Of a stretch of DNA of 52,377 nt, positions 40,059 through 48,056 are shown piece after piece. The notes under the pieces are model-generated. The model saw nothing but the letters and a program-made list of their open reading frames with translations, searched no databases and was not told the origin of the DNA. Position 1 is the stretch's first letter; each line of letters opens with the position of its first letter. Location: positions 1 through 52,377 of IMG/VR virus record IMGVR_UViG_3300032294_001087, one strand, 5' to 3'. Origin of the DNA: a virus. The translations under genes were made by a program, and so were the position numbers.

Positions 40059-41502
40059 GATGAAAAACTTACTTACAATAATTAAAGAAAATGAAGAATT
40101 AGCCGCTAATCCGCAAACTGGGCAAGTAGATCAGTTAATTAAAGATATTAAAGCCGGTGAAATTGCACCCACGGTTGTGCAGGCAGTTAGTAACTATGTA
40201 AGTAAAAAAATAGCCCAAAAACAACAGCAGTCAGCAGAACCACAAAAACAACCAGTAGCCCAACAACCCGCAGAGATAAATCCTGTAACAGAACCAGAAG
40301 TAACTCCTGATGATCAAGAAGAAAAAGATCTAGCTGAAGCAGTAGCGATGGCCATGCCAGCAGGTATTACTCTTAAACCAGATGAACTACGTAAATTTCT
40401 ATTAAAAGGTGGCTTTAAAAGCGATGAAGTTAACGATATTGTTACCTTTGCATATAGACAGACTATCGAATTGGCCTGTAAAGAAATCGCCTCGGTGAAG
40501 CTGTATAAAGCAGAAGCGGCTGATATGCTAGCACAGCTATTCTTTAAAATTCCTGGCACATTAAGTCAGCGTAATCATATAGCTAAAGTATTAACAACCA
40601 CTGGTGTACTAGATCTTAAGAAATTAACTAAACCTGGGATCGGAACATTAGATGATTTATTACTGCCAGAATATAGATCAAATCCTATAGTGGTGAACTT
40701 AAAATTAAAACTTAAATCACGCAGTGATTTCCCTACACAGGTAAGTGCTGCAAACAAAGGCGCAGGCGAAGATCTAATTACTATCTTAGGTAATCCTGTT
40801 AATAAATTAAGTCCAGGCGATTTAAATATTGCTGGTAAAGAAATTGAAATCAAAGGTATGGGTGCTAGATTAAAAGGCTTTGGCGGTACTAGTGTTTATG
40901 GTGATGCCGCACGTATCTATAAAGAGTGGGCGGGACTAATGATACAAGCCTTGGGACCTGCAGGATTAGAAGTATTAGAAGGATCGGGTGCTAGCCTTAA
41001 AACTTATCTACATTTCAGTTTAAAGAATTTAAATGCCTTAAATGATGCTGTACAAGTTAGTAAAGTACCACAACGCGGCAAGTATATTCGCATGGCATTT
41101 GAATTACTATTAGAAACACTGTACGTACAAAGCGATAGCAAGATGAGAGAAATTGTCTTACGTAGCTTTAATACAAAAACAGGTATGTTTAACGTTGAAG
41201 AATTAAGAAAGAATTGGTTTTTATTCAGTTATGAATATTATAAACTAACTACAGCTGATAAGAAAACAGGACAACAGATGCACGCTATCATGTTCTTAAA
41301 TCAAGGTGATGAAACGTATCAAATTGTCACAGATAGACAGCAGTTAGAAACTAATCTCGACAGTTATCAACTTGGTACAGACTTATTTAATTGGACCAAT
41401 CCCACAGGACAAGCACCAAAAGTAACATTAGGTAAAGAAGTTAGGGTACAACGTAAAAGAGCATCAAGAGACACACCATCAGCTGAAAGAAAAAAACGTT
41501 GA
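40057..41502 (+). CDS. Putative packaged nuclease-like protein, 481 aa
   Basis: MMKNLLTIIKENEELAANPQ is a short amphipathic helix of the kind that starts the head-internal proteins elsewhere in this window. A Gln/Pro-rich linker (about 50-85) leads to a helical domain (LKPDELRKFLLKGGFKSDEV) and to GAGEDLITILGNPVNKLSPG, then DLNIAGKEIEIKGMGARLKG (about 253-272). Glu in GEDL, Asp in GDL and E-x-K in IEIKG fit a PD-(D/E)xK nuclease active site. RGKYIRMAFELLLETLYVQS and a basic end (RKRASRDTPSAERKKR) complete it. The late promoter overlaps the start region. I infer a nuclease carried in the virion or acting on host or competing phage DNA, with moderate confidence. Confidence 0.5.
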   Translation: MMKNLLTIIKENEELAANPQTGQVDQLIKDIKAGEIAPTVVQAVSNYVSKKIAQKQQQSAEPQKQPVAQQPAEINPVTEPEVTPDDQEEKDLAEAVAMAMPAGITLKPDELRKFLLKGGFKSDEVNDIVTFAYRQTIELACKEIASVKLYKAEAADMLAQLFFKIPGTLSQRNHIAKVLTTTGVLDLKKLTKPGIGTLDDLLLPEYRSNPIVVNLKLKLKSRSDFPTQVSAANKGAGEDLITILGNPVNKLSPGDLNIAGKEIEIKGMGARLKGFGGTSVYGDAARIYKEWAGLMIQALGPAGLEVLEGSGASLKTYLHFSLKNLNALNDAVQVSKVPQRGKYIRMAFELLLETLYVQSDSKMREIVLRSFNTKTGMFNVEELRKNWFLFSYEYYKLTTADKKTGQQMHAIMFLNQGDETYQIVTDRQQLETNLDSYQLGTDLFNWTNPTGQAPKVTLGKEVRVQRKRASRDTPSAERKKR

Positions 41503-41527
41503 CCTTAACGTAATAATCTGTTATACT
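41499..41527 (+). promoter_or_regulatory. Sigma-70-type promoter
   Basis: TTGACC (41499-41504), 17 bases, TATACT (41522-41527), overlapping the end of the upstream gene. It reads into the omega-like gene with AATGGAG as ribosome site. Confidence 0.8.
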
Positions 41528-41560
41528 TAAATGTAAATTCAATCACTAATGGAGTATTCA

Positions 41561-41806
41561 ATGTCTATCAAAGCTGTTAATACCGTAGAACGATATAATA
41601 TCGATAATTGCATCAAACCATTCGATGGCAATAGGTTCCAAATGATCTTAGCGGGAGCATTACGTGCCCGTGAAATTGCTAGCAAACGCACTATCGCAGA
41701 TAAAAATGGTGATCGCACCAAACACGCAAATAAACCCACAGTTGAAGCTCTTTGTGAAATTGACCAAGGTAAATTTGGTGCAGAATACTTAAACAAACTT
41801 AAATAA
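41561..41806 (+). CDS. rpoZ: RNA polymerase omega subunit-like protein
   Basis: 81 aa from ATG at 41561 (MSIKAVNTVERYNIDNCIKP); TGGAGTATTCA upstream favours this start over an in-frame ATG four codons earlier that lies in the ribosome site. NRFQMILAGALRAREIASKR (about 24-43) matches NRFDLVLVAARRARQM of bacterial RpoZ, and NKPTVEALCEIDQGKFG (about 60-76) matches the (N/D)K(P/T)TV.AL.EI..G motif. It ends soon after, lacking the bacterial tail. Bacterial omega helps fold beta-prime and is the site of ppGpp binding at its N-terminus. A phage copy could replace or compete with host omega to change promoter choice. A sigma-70 promoter suggests early expression. Confidence 0.75.
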   Translation: MSIKAVNTVERYNIDNCIKPFDGNRFQMILAGALRAREIASKRTIADKNGDRTKHANKPTVEALCEIDQGKFGAEYLNKLK

Positions 41807-41815
41807 GGAATTATA

Positions 41816-42010
41816 ATGGCAAAAACTAACTCAAGTTTCAATCTTTCAAAAACCACTAAAAAATTAGCAGGTGGAATTCAAGATCCACACACACGTAGAA
41901 AATTTTTAGATCTGATGATTGAAGCAGAAGCCGCCCAAGCTGCCGGTAAAAATCGTAAATTTAGTGATCCAGCAACCAGTCAACGCCCTAGTAGAGAGAC
42001 AGCAACTTAA
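41816..42010 (+). CDS. Small basic hypothetical protein, 64 aa
   Basis: MAKTNSSFNLSKTTKKLAGG, followed by DPHTRRKFLDLMIEAEAAQA and a Ser/Arg-rich tail (SDPATSQRPSRETAT). AAGGAATT seven bases upstream of the ATG serves as ribosome site. The stop overlaps the QueF-like start (TAATG). It is co-transcribed with the omega-like gene; the charged helix could bind protein or DNA. No family recognised. Confidence 0.6.
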   Translation: MAKTNSSFNLSKTTKKLAGGIQDPHTRRKFLDLMIEAEAAQAAGKNRKFSDPATSQRPSRETAT

Positions 42011-42414
42011 TGGAAAAAAAATTATGGGATAGCATCGAACGATCGATGCTTAAAAGTCTGCCAAATGCAGCTAGAGGCTATGAACAACGGATCAGTATTC
42101 CAGAATTTACATTCTTAGGCGGTGCTAATCAACCAGATTTTGGTGATGTAACTATTTGGTTTTATGGTAAAGAAAAAACCATAGAATTAAAAAGCCTCAA
42201 GCAATACATCTTCCAATATCGAGATACTAGATTGAGTTATGAGCGAGCACTAGATGTTATGTATAAAGATCTCATGGCAGTATATGAACCCGATCGTATA
42301 CGTATAGAAATTGAATATCGTCCACGCGGCGGTATAAGTAGTAGAATGACCGTAGATAGTGATTGGGGACACCTAGGTGGCACTGATCAATTATGGCAAC
42401 ATCATAAGGACTAA
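42010..42414 (+). CDS. queF: QueF-like protein without the catalytic cysteine
   Basis: 134 aa. The QueF (preQ0 reductase) pattern is clear: [40 protein letters not shown] and [16 protein letters not shown] match the family's PEFT.LCP.TGQPDF, E.KSLK.YL.S(F/Y)R and (F/Y).PRGGI. In QueF the Cys of the LCP motif forms a thioimide with preQ0; here LCPKTG is replaced by LGGAN, so the Cys is Gly and one residue is missing. The usual FHE after the RN stretch is SYE, so the His is also lost, whereas Glu and the Asp of QPDF remain. It cannot work as a normal nitrile reductase. It may bind 7-deazaguanines or perform a different step in DNA or tRNA deazapurine modification. It lies directly before ahcY. 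Confidence 0.85.
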   Translation: MEKKLWDSIERSMLKSLPNAARGYEQRISIPEFTFLGGANQPDFGDVTIWFYGKEKTIELKSLKQYIFQYRDTRLSYERALDVMYKDLMAVYEPDRIRIEIEYRPRGGISSRMTVDSDWGHLGGTDQLWQHHKD

Positions 42415-42415
42415 C

Positions 42416-43702
42416 ATGGATTACAAAATTAAAGATATTAGCCTAGCGGCCTGGGGACATAAAGAGATCGCTATCGCTGAAACAGAAATGCCGGGTCTTA
42501 TTTCGGTAAGAGAAGAGTATAGAGATCAACAACCACTTCGAGGTGCTCGTATAGCTGGTAGTCTACACATGACTATCCAAACAGCGGTTCTAGTAGAAAC
42601 ACTAGTGGCGTTAGGTGCTGAAGTTAGATGGAGTTCATGTAATATATTTTCAACTCAGGATCACGCCGCTGCCGCACTTGCTGATCAAGGCATACCTGTA
42701 TTTGCTTGGAAAGGTGAAACAGAAGAAGAATACTGGTGGTGTATTGAACAGACAGTCAGTGGTCCCAACGATTGGCAGCCAAATATGTTGCTAGATGACG
42801 GACATGATCTAACTTGGTGGGTACACAACAAACACCCAGATCTATTAGAAGGTATCCGTGGAGTAACAGAAGAAACCACCACTGGTATCCACAAGATCAA
42901 TGAGGCGATAAAAGACGGTAAATTCAAGCTACGTGCTATTAACGTTAATGATAGTGTAACAAAAGCTAAATTTGATAACTTGTATGGTTGCCGTGAAAGC
43001 CTAGTAGATGGCATCAAACGTGCCACTGATGTGATGATCGCAGGTAAAATCGCTGTGGTAGCAGGCTTTGGTGATGTAGGTAAAGGATCAGCCGCGGCAT
43101 TGCGAGCACTGTCAGCACAGGTATGGGTAACTGAGATCGATCCGATCTGCGCCTTACAAGCCGCAATGGAAGGCTACAAGGTAGTTACTATGGACTATGC
43201 CGCAGACAAAGCAGATATCTTTGTAACAGCCACAGGTAATATCGATGTTATCACTCGTGCGCACATGTTGAAGATGAAACACAACAGCATCGTCTGTAAC
43301 ATTGGACACTTTGACAGTGAGATCGACATTGCTGGTATACAGGATCTGGCATGGGATGAAATCAAACCGCAGGTAGATCACGTAACCTTACCTAACGGCA
43401 ATAAGATTATTATCCTAGCCAAAGGTCGACTAGTCAATCTAGGTTGTGCTACAGGCCATCCTAGTTATGTGATGTCTAATAGTTTTACAAATCAAGTATT
43501 AGCACAGATTGAAATGTTCAATAACACTGAAAATTACAATATCGGGCACTTATATCTACTACCAAAACATTTGGATGAGAAGGTTGCCCAATTACATTTG
43601 GCTAAGATTGGTGCAGAACTAACAGCCTTGACCGCTGAACAAGCCACGTATATTGGCGTTGCGGCGGAGGGTCCATATAAACCTGATAGTTATCGTTATT
43701 AA
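42416..43702 (+). CDS. ahcY: S-adenosylhomocysteine hydrolase
   Basis: 428 aa from ATG at 42416 ([20 protein letters not shown]). It is a full-length enzyme: [88 protein letters not shown], the NAD motif [18 protein letters not shown] (about 215-232), [34 protein letters not shown] and a C-terminal PYKPDSYRY. Catalytic His, Asp, Glu, Lys and Asp are all in place; the only visible oddity is GHDLT for the usual GGDLT. It splits AdoHcy to adenosine and homocysteine, relieving product inhibition of methyltransferases. Two methyltransferases and a radical SAM enzyme in this window use SAM. It follows the QueF-like stop by one base. Confidence 0.95.
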   Translation: MDYKIKDISLAAWGHKEIAIAETEMPGLISVREEYRDQQPLRGARIAGSLHMTIQTAVLVETLVALGAEVRWSSCNIFSTQDHAAAALADQGIPVFAWKGETEEEYWWCIEQTVSGPNDWQPNMLLDDGHDLTWWVHNKHPDLLEGIRGVTEETTTGIHKINEAIKDGKFKLRAINVNDSVTKAKFDNLYGCRESLVDGIKRATDVMIAGKIAVVAGFGDVGKGSAAALRALSAQVWVTEIDPICALQAAMEGYKVVTMDYAADKADIFVTATGNIDVITRAHMLKMKHNSIVCNIGHFDSEIDIAGIQDLAWDEIKPQVDHVTLPNGNKIIILAKGRLVNLGCATGHPSYVMSNSFTNQVLAQIEMFNNTENYNIGHLYLLPKHLDEKVAQLHLAKIGAELTALTAEQATYIGVAAEGPYKPDSYRY

Positions 43703-43821
43703 TAGATTATTAAGTAATATTATTACCTCTCGGCCACCTGGCTAAATAAAAACGTGGCTTTGATGCAACAAAATTTATTTTGTGGCATTTTTGCAACAAT
43801 TTAAAAACAGAGGAATAAGTA
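43703..43821 (+). promoter_or_regulatory. Porin upstream region with repeats
   Basis: No clear sigma-70 or late promoter. Seen: GCCAC...GTGGC arms around CTAAATAAA (43730-43756 region), a dyad CAAAAT-TT-ATTTTG (43769-43782), and direct repeats TGCAACAA at 43764 and 43792. AGAGGAATAAGT is the ribosome site. CTAAATAA may be a variant late promoter. Confidence 0.4.
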
Positions 43822-44985
43822 ATGAAAAAATCATTAATCGCAACAATGCTAGCAGGTTTGTTCGCAACATCAGCAAACGCTGGTATTGTTATCCCAGCAG
43901 GTGACTGGACACTAGACATCAACGGTAACGTTAACGCTTTTGCAAACTACACTAAAGCGCACGGTGACAATGCAATCACAGGTGGTCTAGCAGCTCGTCC
44001 AGACTCAAGAGGTGAGGACAAGGCTATGGGTATCAACACTGGCCTATTACCATCATGGTTAGGTTTCACAGGTAAGACTCGCCAAAATGATACTGATGTA
44101 GAATTCACTATCAGCTTCCAACCAAACGTAAGTGACAATTCGAGAGCAGGTGATGAACTAGCTCCACTTAATCGTCAAGCATACGTGAGTTTTGGTGATA
44201 AGTCATGGGGCTCTATCAAGTTAGGTAAAGACCTAGGTATTTTCGCTAGCGATGCTATCTTAAACGATATGACATTATTAGGCGTTGGTGCTGGTGCTGG
44301 TATCAGCGGTGCTACAACAACATTAGGTGGTATTGGTAGTGGTTACATCTATCCAGCATGGAAAGGTCAAATCGCATATACAACACCTAACTTCAACGGA
44401 TTACAAGCAACTGTTGGTATTACTAATCCAAATCAAGCAAGTGCTAATCAACTTAACCAAGATCGTTTTGGTCTAGAAGGTAAAGTATCTTACACATTTG
44501 ACACAAATGGTATCAATACTAAAGTTTGGACATCAGGTGCAAGTTACAAAGTAACACCCGCAACTGGTGCTGAATACAATGCTTGGGCGGCTGACGTTGG
44601 TGCTACAGCAACACTTGGTAAGTTTGGCCTAACTGGTTATTACTATCGAGGTGAAGGTGCTGGTACGACAACATTTGGTGCAAACGGTGTTGACGCATCG
44701 GGTCAAAGACGTGATTCAGATGGTTACTATGTCCAAGGTACATACGTATTGCCGATCAAGACAAAACTTGGTCTAGCATATGGTAAGTCAAATCTTGACA
44801 AAGCTAACAGCAGCGACAGTGCTAGCCTAGTTGACTACAACGAACGCTACACAGTTGGTGCATATCACCCACTTACTAAGCACTTAAACTTAGTAGCTGA
44901 GTATAATCGCGTTGAGTCACAGGCACACAGTGGCGCGACTAACAAGAGCGACACTATCTCAACAGGTGCTATCTTATTCTTCTAA
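43822..44985 (+). CDS. Outer-membrane porin
   Basis: 387 aa. MKKSLIATMLAGLFATSANA is a typical Sec signal peptide with cleavage after ANA. The mature protein starts GIVIPAGDWTLDINGNVNAF and consists of alternating amphipathic strands: YVSFGDKSWGSIKLGKDLGI (the FG...G...G(R/K)DLG turn typical of trimeric general porins), SGYIYPAWKGQIAYTTPNFN, YYVQGTYVLPIKTKLGLAYG, and the last strand ending TGAILFF, with the terminal Phe recognised by the BAM machinery. Full length and undamaged, so probably functional. Codon use (many CTA, GCA) resembles the surrounding phage genes, so it is not a recent host capture. It stands alone with its own leader and terminator. Roles could be superinfection exclusion or nutrient uptake during infection. 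Confidence 0.9.
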   Translation: MKKSLIATMLAGLFATSANAGIVIPAGDWTLDINGNVNAFANYTKAHGDNAITGGLAARPDSRGEDKAMGINTGLLPSWLGFTGKTRQNDTDVEFTISFQPNVSDNSRAGDELAPLNRQAYVSFGDKSWGSIKLGKDLGIFASDAILNDMTLLGVGAGAGISGATTTLGGIGSGYIYPAWKGQIAYTTPNFNGLQATVGITNPNQASANQLNQDRFGLEGKVSYTFDTNGINTKVWTSGASYKVTPATGAEYNAWAADVGATATLGKFGLTGYYYRGEGAGTTTFGANGVDASGQRRDSDGYYVQGTYVLPIKTKLGLAYGKSNLDKANSSDSASLVDYNERYTVGAYHPLTKHLNLVAEYNRVESQAHSGATNKSDTISTGAILFF

Positions 44986-45011
44986 GATTGATTTCTTAGT
45001 TCGATAAAGCC

Positions 45012-45042
45012 AAAAAAAGCCTCATTTCGGTGGGGCTTTTTC
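45012..45042 (+). terminator. Rho-independent terminator after porin
   Basis: AAAAAGCCTC pairs with GGGGCTTTTT (one G-U), loop ATTTCGGT, ending in TTTTTCTT. It directly precedes a sigma-70 promoter. Confidence 0.85.
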
Positions 45043-45071
45043 TTGACAAAATTTTGACTTCATGCTATAGT
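45043..45071 (+). promoter_or_regulatory. Sigma-70-type promoter
   Basis: TTGACA (45043-45048), 17 bases, TATAGT (45066-45071), starting at the end of the terminator. It drives the 57-aa gene at 45107. Confidence 0.85.
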
Positions 45072-45106
45072 ATTACAGTAACATTCTATAATTATGGAGT
45101 AAAAAC

Positions 45107-45280
45107 ATGTTTGATTCAATTGAAATTCGTAAGGTAACAAATGGATTCGTAGTGATCCTAAATCAAGAAGAAGAAACCAAAGAATATGTATTTGATACTA
45201 GCCGTAAAGCTATCAAGTTTATCAAAGAATATGTAGAAACTAAGGTTGCTCGTACAGTAGCAGACCGACAAGAAGCATAA
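45107..45280 (+). CDS. Small hypothetical protein, 57 aa
   Basis: MFDSIEIRKVTNGFVVILNQ followed by EEETKEYVFDTSRKAIKFIK and a charged helical end. Two strands and a helix suggest a small beta-beta-alpha fold. TATGGAGTAAAAAC upstream gives the ribosome site and a consensus promoter precedes it, so expression is likely. Similar short proteins starting with MFDSIEIRK-like sequence seem common in T4-like marine phages. No function known. Confidence 0.65.
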   Translation: MFDSIEIRKVTNGFVVILNQEEETKEYVFDTSRKAIKFIKEYVETKVARTVADRQEA

Positions 45281-45290
45281 TTTTTCCGCC

Positions 45291-45310
45291 TATTTTAGCT
45301 AAAATAAATA
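45291..45310 (+). promoter_or_regulatory. Late promoter AATAAATA overlapping a perfect palindrome
   Basis: TATTTTAGCTAAAATA (45291-45306) is a 16-base perfect palindrome; its right end merges with AATAAATA (45303-45310), a late-type promoter 38 bases before the ATG at 45349. TTGGAG is the ribosome site. Confidence 0.65.
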
Positions 45311-45348
45311 CGTTATAGCAGTAAATTCAACAAATATTGGAGAAATCA

Positions 45349-46380
45349 ATGTCAAAAACCGTCTTAGTGACTGGCGGTGCGGGTTTTATCGCACACCACG
45401 TTATTGAAAAAATCCTAAGAGAAACCGATTGGAATGTGGTCAGCCTAGACCGTTTAGACTTTTCAGGTAATCTTAATCGCCTAAATGATATGGCACAGGA
45501 TCTAGATCCTGAAGTACGTAAACGTGTCAAAGTAGTATTCCATGATCTGCGTGCAGAACTAAACCCAATGGTAGCCAGAGATATTGGTGATGTGAATTAT
45601 GTCCTACACTTGGCCGCTGGTAGCCATGTTGATCGTTCAATTGAATTTCCAATGGAATTCGTATTTGACAACGTAGTTGGTACAGGTCATATCTTAGAGT
45701 TCGCTCGTAAGTTAAAAAATCTAGAACGTTTCATCTACTTCTCAACAGACGAAGTATTTGGTCCAGCACCATTGGGTGTTAACTACGGTGAGCGTGATCG
45801 CTATAATTCAAGCAATCCATACTCAGCTACTAAAGCTGGTGGTGAAGAACTAGCAGTGGCATTTGAAAATACCTATAAGATGCCAATCTACATCACTCAT
45901 ACCATGAACGTATTTGGTCAACGACAACACCCAGAGAAGTTTATTCCTATGTGTATTCGTAAGGTAAACGATGGCGACACTATCACTATCCACAGTGATG
46001 CGTCGAGAACTATTCCAGGTAGTCGTTACTATATCCATGCGGCAGACGTAGCAGATGCTATGTTGTTCTTGCTGGGATTAGATGATACTAAACTAGAACC
46101 AGACTACGGTGATGCTAAATGTCCTAAGTTTAATCTAGTAGGCAAGCAAGAAATCAATAATCTACAACTAGCACAGATTATCGCTGATGCGCAAGGAAAA
46201 GAATTGAAGTACGAAATGGTTGACTTCCATAGCTCACGCCCAGGACATGACCTACGTTATGCTCTAAGCGGTGACTACATGCGCAGTTTAGGTTGGGAAC
46301 CTAAGGTAGAATTAACAGAACGTATCGGTCAAGTAGTACAATGGACGCTGGCAAATGAACGCTGGTTACGTTGCGAATAA
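45349..46380 (+). CDS. NAD-dependent sugar dehydratase/epimerase (dTDP-glucose 4,6-dehydratase type)
   Basis: 343 aa from ATG at 45349. VLVTGGAGFIAHHVIEKILR holds the GGxGFI NAD motif, VLHLAAGSHVDRSIEFPMEF the conserved AAxSHVDRS segment, STDEVFG (about 133-139) the catalytic Thr-Asp-Glu, and PYSATKAGGEEL (about 159) the YxxxK. The TDE triad and SHVDRS are marks of dTDP-glucose 4,6-dehydratases (RfbB) rather than simple epimerases. The product would be a 4-keto-6-deoxy sugar nucleotide, the substrate for the C-methyltransferase at 48043. First gene of a coupled sugar operon. Confidence 0.85.
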   Translation: MSKTVLVTGGAGFIAHHVIEKILRETDWNVVSLDRLDFSGNLNRLNDMAQDLDPEVRKRVKVVFHDLRAELNPMVARDIGDVNYVLHLAAGSHVDRSIEFPMEFVFDNVVGTGHILEFARKLKNLERFIYFSTDEVFGPAPLGVNYGERDRYNSSNPYSATKAGGEELAVAFENTYKMPIYITHTMNVFGQRQHPEKFIPMCIRKVNDGDTITIHSDASRTIPGSRYYIHAADVADAMLFLLGLDDTKLEPDYGDAKCPKFNLVGKQEINNLQLAQIIADAQGKELKYEMVDFHSSRPGHDLRYALSGDYMRSLGWEPKVELTERIGQVVQWTLANERWLRCE

Positions 46381-46389
46381 AGGACACTT

Positions 46390-47127
46390 ATGAAAAATAT
46401 CGTATTATTAACATCAGCAGTTTATACTAACTATGGTATCTATAAACCAGCAGAACGTATCCAACAAACACTAGACACAGCTAAGAGTGCTAAGAAATAT
46501 ATTCCTGGCGCAGTAGTTATCCTAGTAGACAACAGCAAAGTTGACGTGCAGAATGATACTAGTGCAGAGTTTGAAGAACTTATTGACTTAGTTGACTATT
46601 ACATCGATAACAGCGATGATGCTGATATCCAATATTTCCATAATAATGTTGCTAACTATGATATCGGTAAGAATGCCATGGAAGCCATGGGTCTTATGAA
46701 AGCATTGACTTATATCAATGGTGACGAAGATATGAAAAAAATCATTGCTGATGCTGATCGTATTTTCAAACTCAGTGGTCGTTATCAAGTGACAGACAAG
46801 TTTGATATCACTAAGTTCAGCAACGCTAATACCAAAGACAAATATGTGTTTAAGCGAGCACAACCTAGTTGGATCAATCCAGCAGACACTGGTGTAAACA
46901 CACTATTACAAACACGTCTATGGTCATTTACTCCGGGCTTGTTGTTAGAGACCATGGATATCTATAAGAATATCATTGAAAACATGGTTAAGATGTTTAA
47001 TGAAAACAAATACATCGACAATGAACATAGTATGTCAAAATTTATTCCTAAAGATCGATTAGTTGAGTTAGAAACAGTGGGTCTTGTTGGTAACATCGCG
47101 CCAAATGGAATGATGATCATTGACTGA
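46390..47127 (+). CDS. Putative glycosyltransferase-like protein
   Basis: 245 aa, MKNIVLLTSAVYTNYGIYKP. Order: an N-terminal strand leading to ERIQQTLDTAKSAKKYIPGA and VVILVDNSKVD, resembling the start of a GT-A fold where a VD(N/D)S motif follows the second strand; KIIADADRIFKLSGRYQVTD (about 117-136) contains a D-x-D-like element and a SGRY motif seen in several phage sugar-transferase proteins. TRLWSFTPGLLLETMDIYKN follows. AAAGGACACTT is the ribosome site. Its stop overlaps the next start (TGATG). I infer a glycosyltransferase using sugars made by the neighbours. Confidence 0.6.
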   Translation: MKNIVLLTSAVYTNYGIYKPAERIQQTLDTAKSAKKYIPGAVVILVDNSKVDVQNDTSAEFEELIDLVDYYIDNSDDADIQYFHNNVANYDIGKNAMEAMGLMKALTYINGDEDMKKIIADADRIFKLSGRYQVTDKFDITKFSNANTKDKYVFKRAQPSWINPADTGVNTLLQTRLWSFTPGLLLETMDIYKNIIENMVKMFNENKYIDNEHSMSKFIPKDRLVELETVGLVGNIAPNGMMIID

Positions 47128-48056
47128 TGAAAAAGGTCCTGATACTAGGTGGTAATGGTTACATTGGCAGTAGACTGCGTCAAGTCTTGCGTGAACAGCA
47201 CTTTGTAAAATCAAACGATATCTGTTGGCATGCCTACGACGAAACTAGTGATCGCAGAGATTATCATAAACTTACCCGTGAAGAACTAGCAGAGTTTGAA
47301 GTAATTATTGTCTTGGCTGGTCACAGCAGTGTACCAAGTTGCATTGGTGAACTACCGGGACCATGGTTAAACAATGTCACTAACTTCACCGACCTGTTAG
47401 ATAAAACGACAGATCAGCTGATCATCTATGCTAGTAGTGCTAGTGTCTATGGTAACAGCAAGCCCGGTGAGCGACATAAGGAAATCAATACACACTTTAC
47501 TCCTGTTAATAATTATGACGTAACCAAACATGCATTAGATCAACAGGCTATCATTGCTAACTTGCGTGGTAAACGTGTAATTGGTCTACGTTTTGGTACC
47601 GTTAATGGTTGGGCACCTAACCTACGTGTTGATGTCATGATTAACAGCATGTATCACAGTGTGCAGAGTGGTCGAGGTATACAGGTTATGAATCGCCAGA
47701 TCAGTCGTGCTATGTTAGGCATAGAAGATCTATGTCGTGCTGTATTGCGATGCATAGAACAACCAGTATCTGGTATCTACAACTTGGCCAGTTTCAACAG
47801 TACAGTGGGAGAAATCGCCCAGGCAGTCAGTCAAAAGCTGGGGGTTGCTATAGTAGACAAGGGCACAACTGCCAATGCCTATGATTTTGCTATCGATACT
47901 ACCTTATTTGAACAAACATTTGATTTTACATTTACAGAAACACCTGCTACTATAGTAGATAGTTTAATAGAAAGCTACGAACAGTCGACTCCACAGTGGA
48001 GAGACAAATACGTAATTTATAATTGGGAACGAGAAGACTTATATGGAAGACGCTAA
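47127..48056 (+). CDS. NAD-dependent epimerase/reductase of sugar nucleotides
   Basis: 309 aa. KKVLILGGNGYIGSRLRQVL gives the GGxGxIG cofactor motif; VIIVLAGHSSVPSC corresponds to the AAxs strand, LIIYASSASVYGNSKPGERH to the Ser/Thr catalytic strand, and NNYDVTKHALDQQAI to YxxxK. GLRFGTVNGWAPNLRVDVMI is the usual region after the active site. It belongs to the extended SDR epimerases (GalE or GDP-fucose synthase type). In this operon it would epimerise or reduce the keto sugar. It overlaps the preceding stop by one base and the following gene by 14 bases. Confidence 0.85.
   Translation: MKKVLILGGNGYIGSRLRQVLREQHFVKSNDICWHAYDETSDRRDYHKLTREELAEFEVIIVLAGHSSVPSCIGELPGPWLNNVTNFTDLLDKTTDQLIIYASSASVYGNSKPGERHKEINTHFTPVNNYDVTKHALDQQAIIANLRGKRVIGLRFGTVNGWAPNLRVDVMINSMYHSVQSGRGIQVMNRQISRAMLGIEDLCRAVLRCIEQPVSGIYNLASFNSTVGEIAQAVSQKLGVAIVDKGTTANAYDFAIDTTLFEQTFDFTFTETPATIVDSLIESYEQSTPQWRDKYVIYNWEREDLYGRR

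Noticed and set aside
43730-43756. GCCAC/GTGGC arms before the porin as terminator of ahcY
   Set aside because: Five pairs, a 17-base loop and only three T; not convincing as a terminator, so listed only as part of the upstream region.
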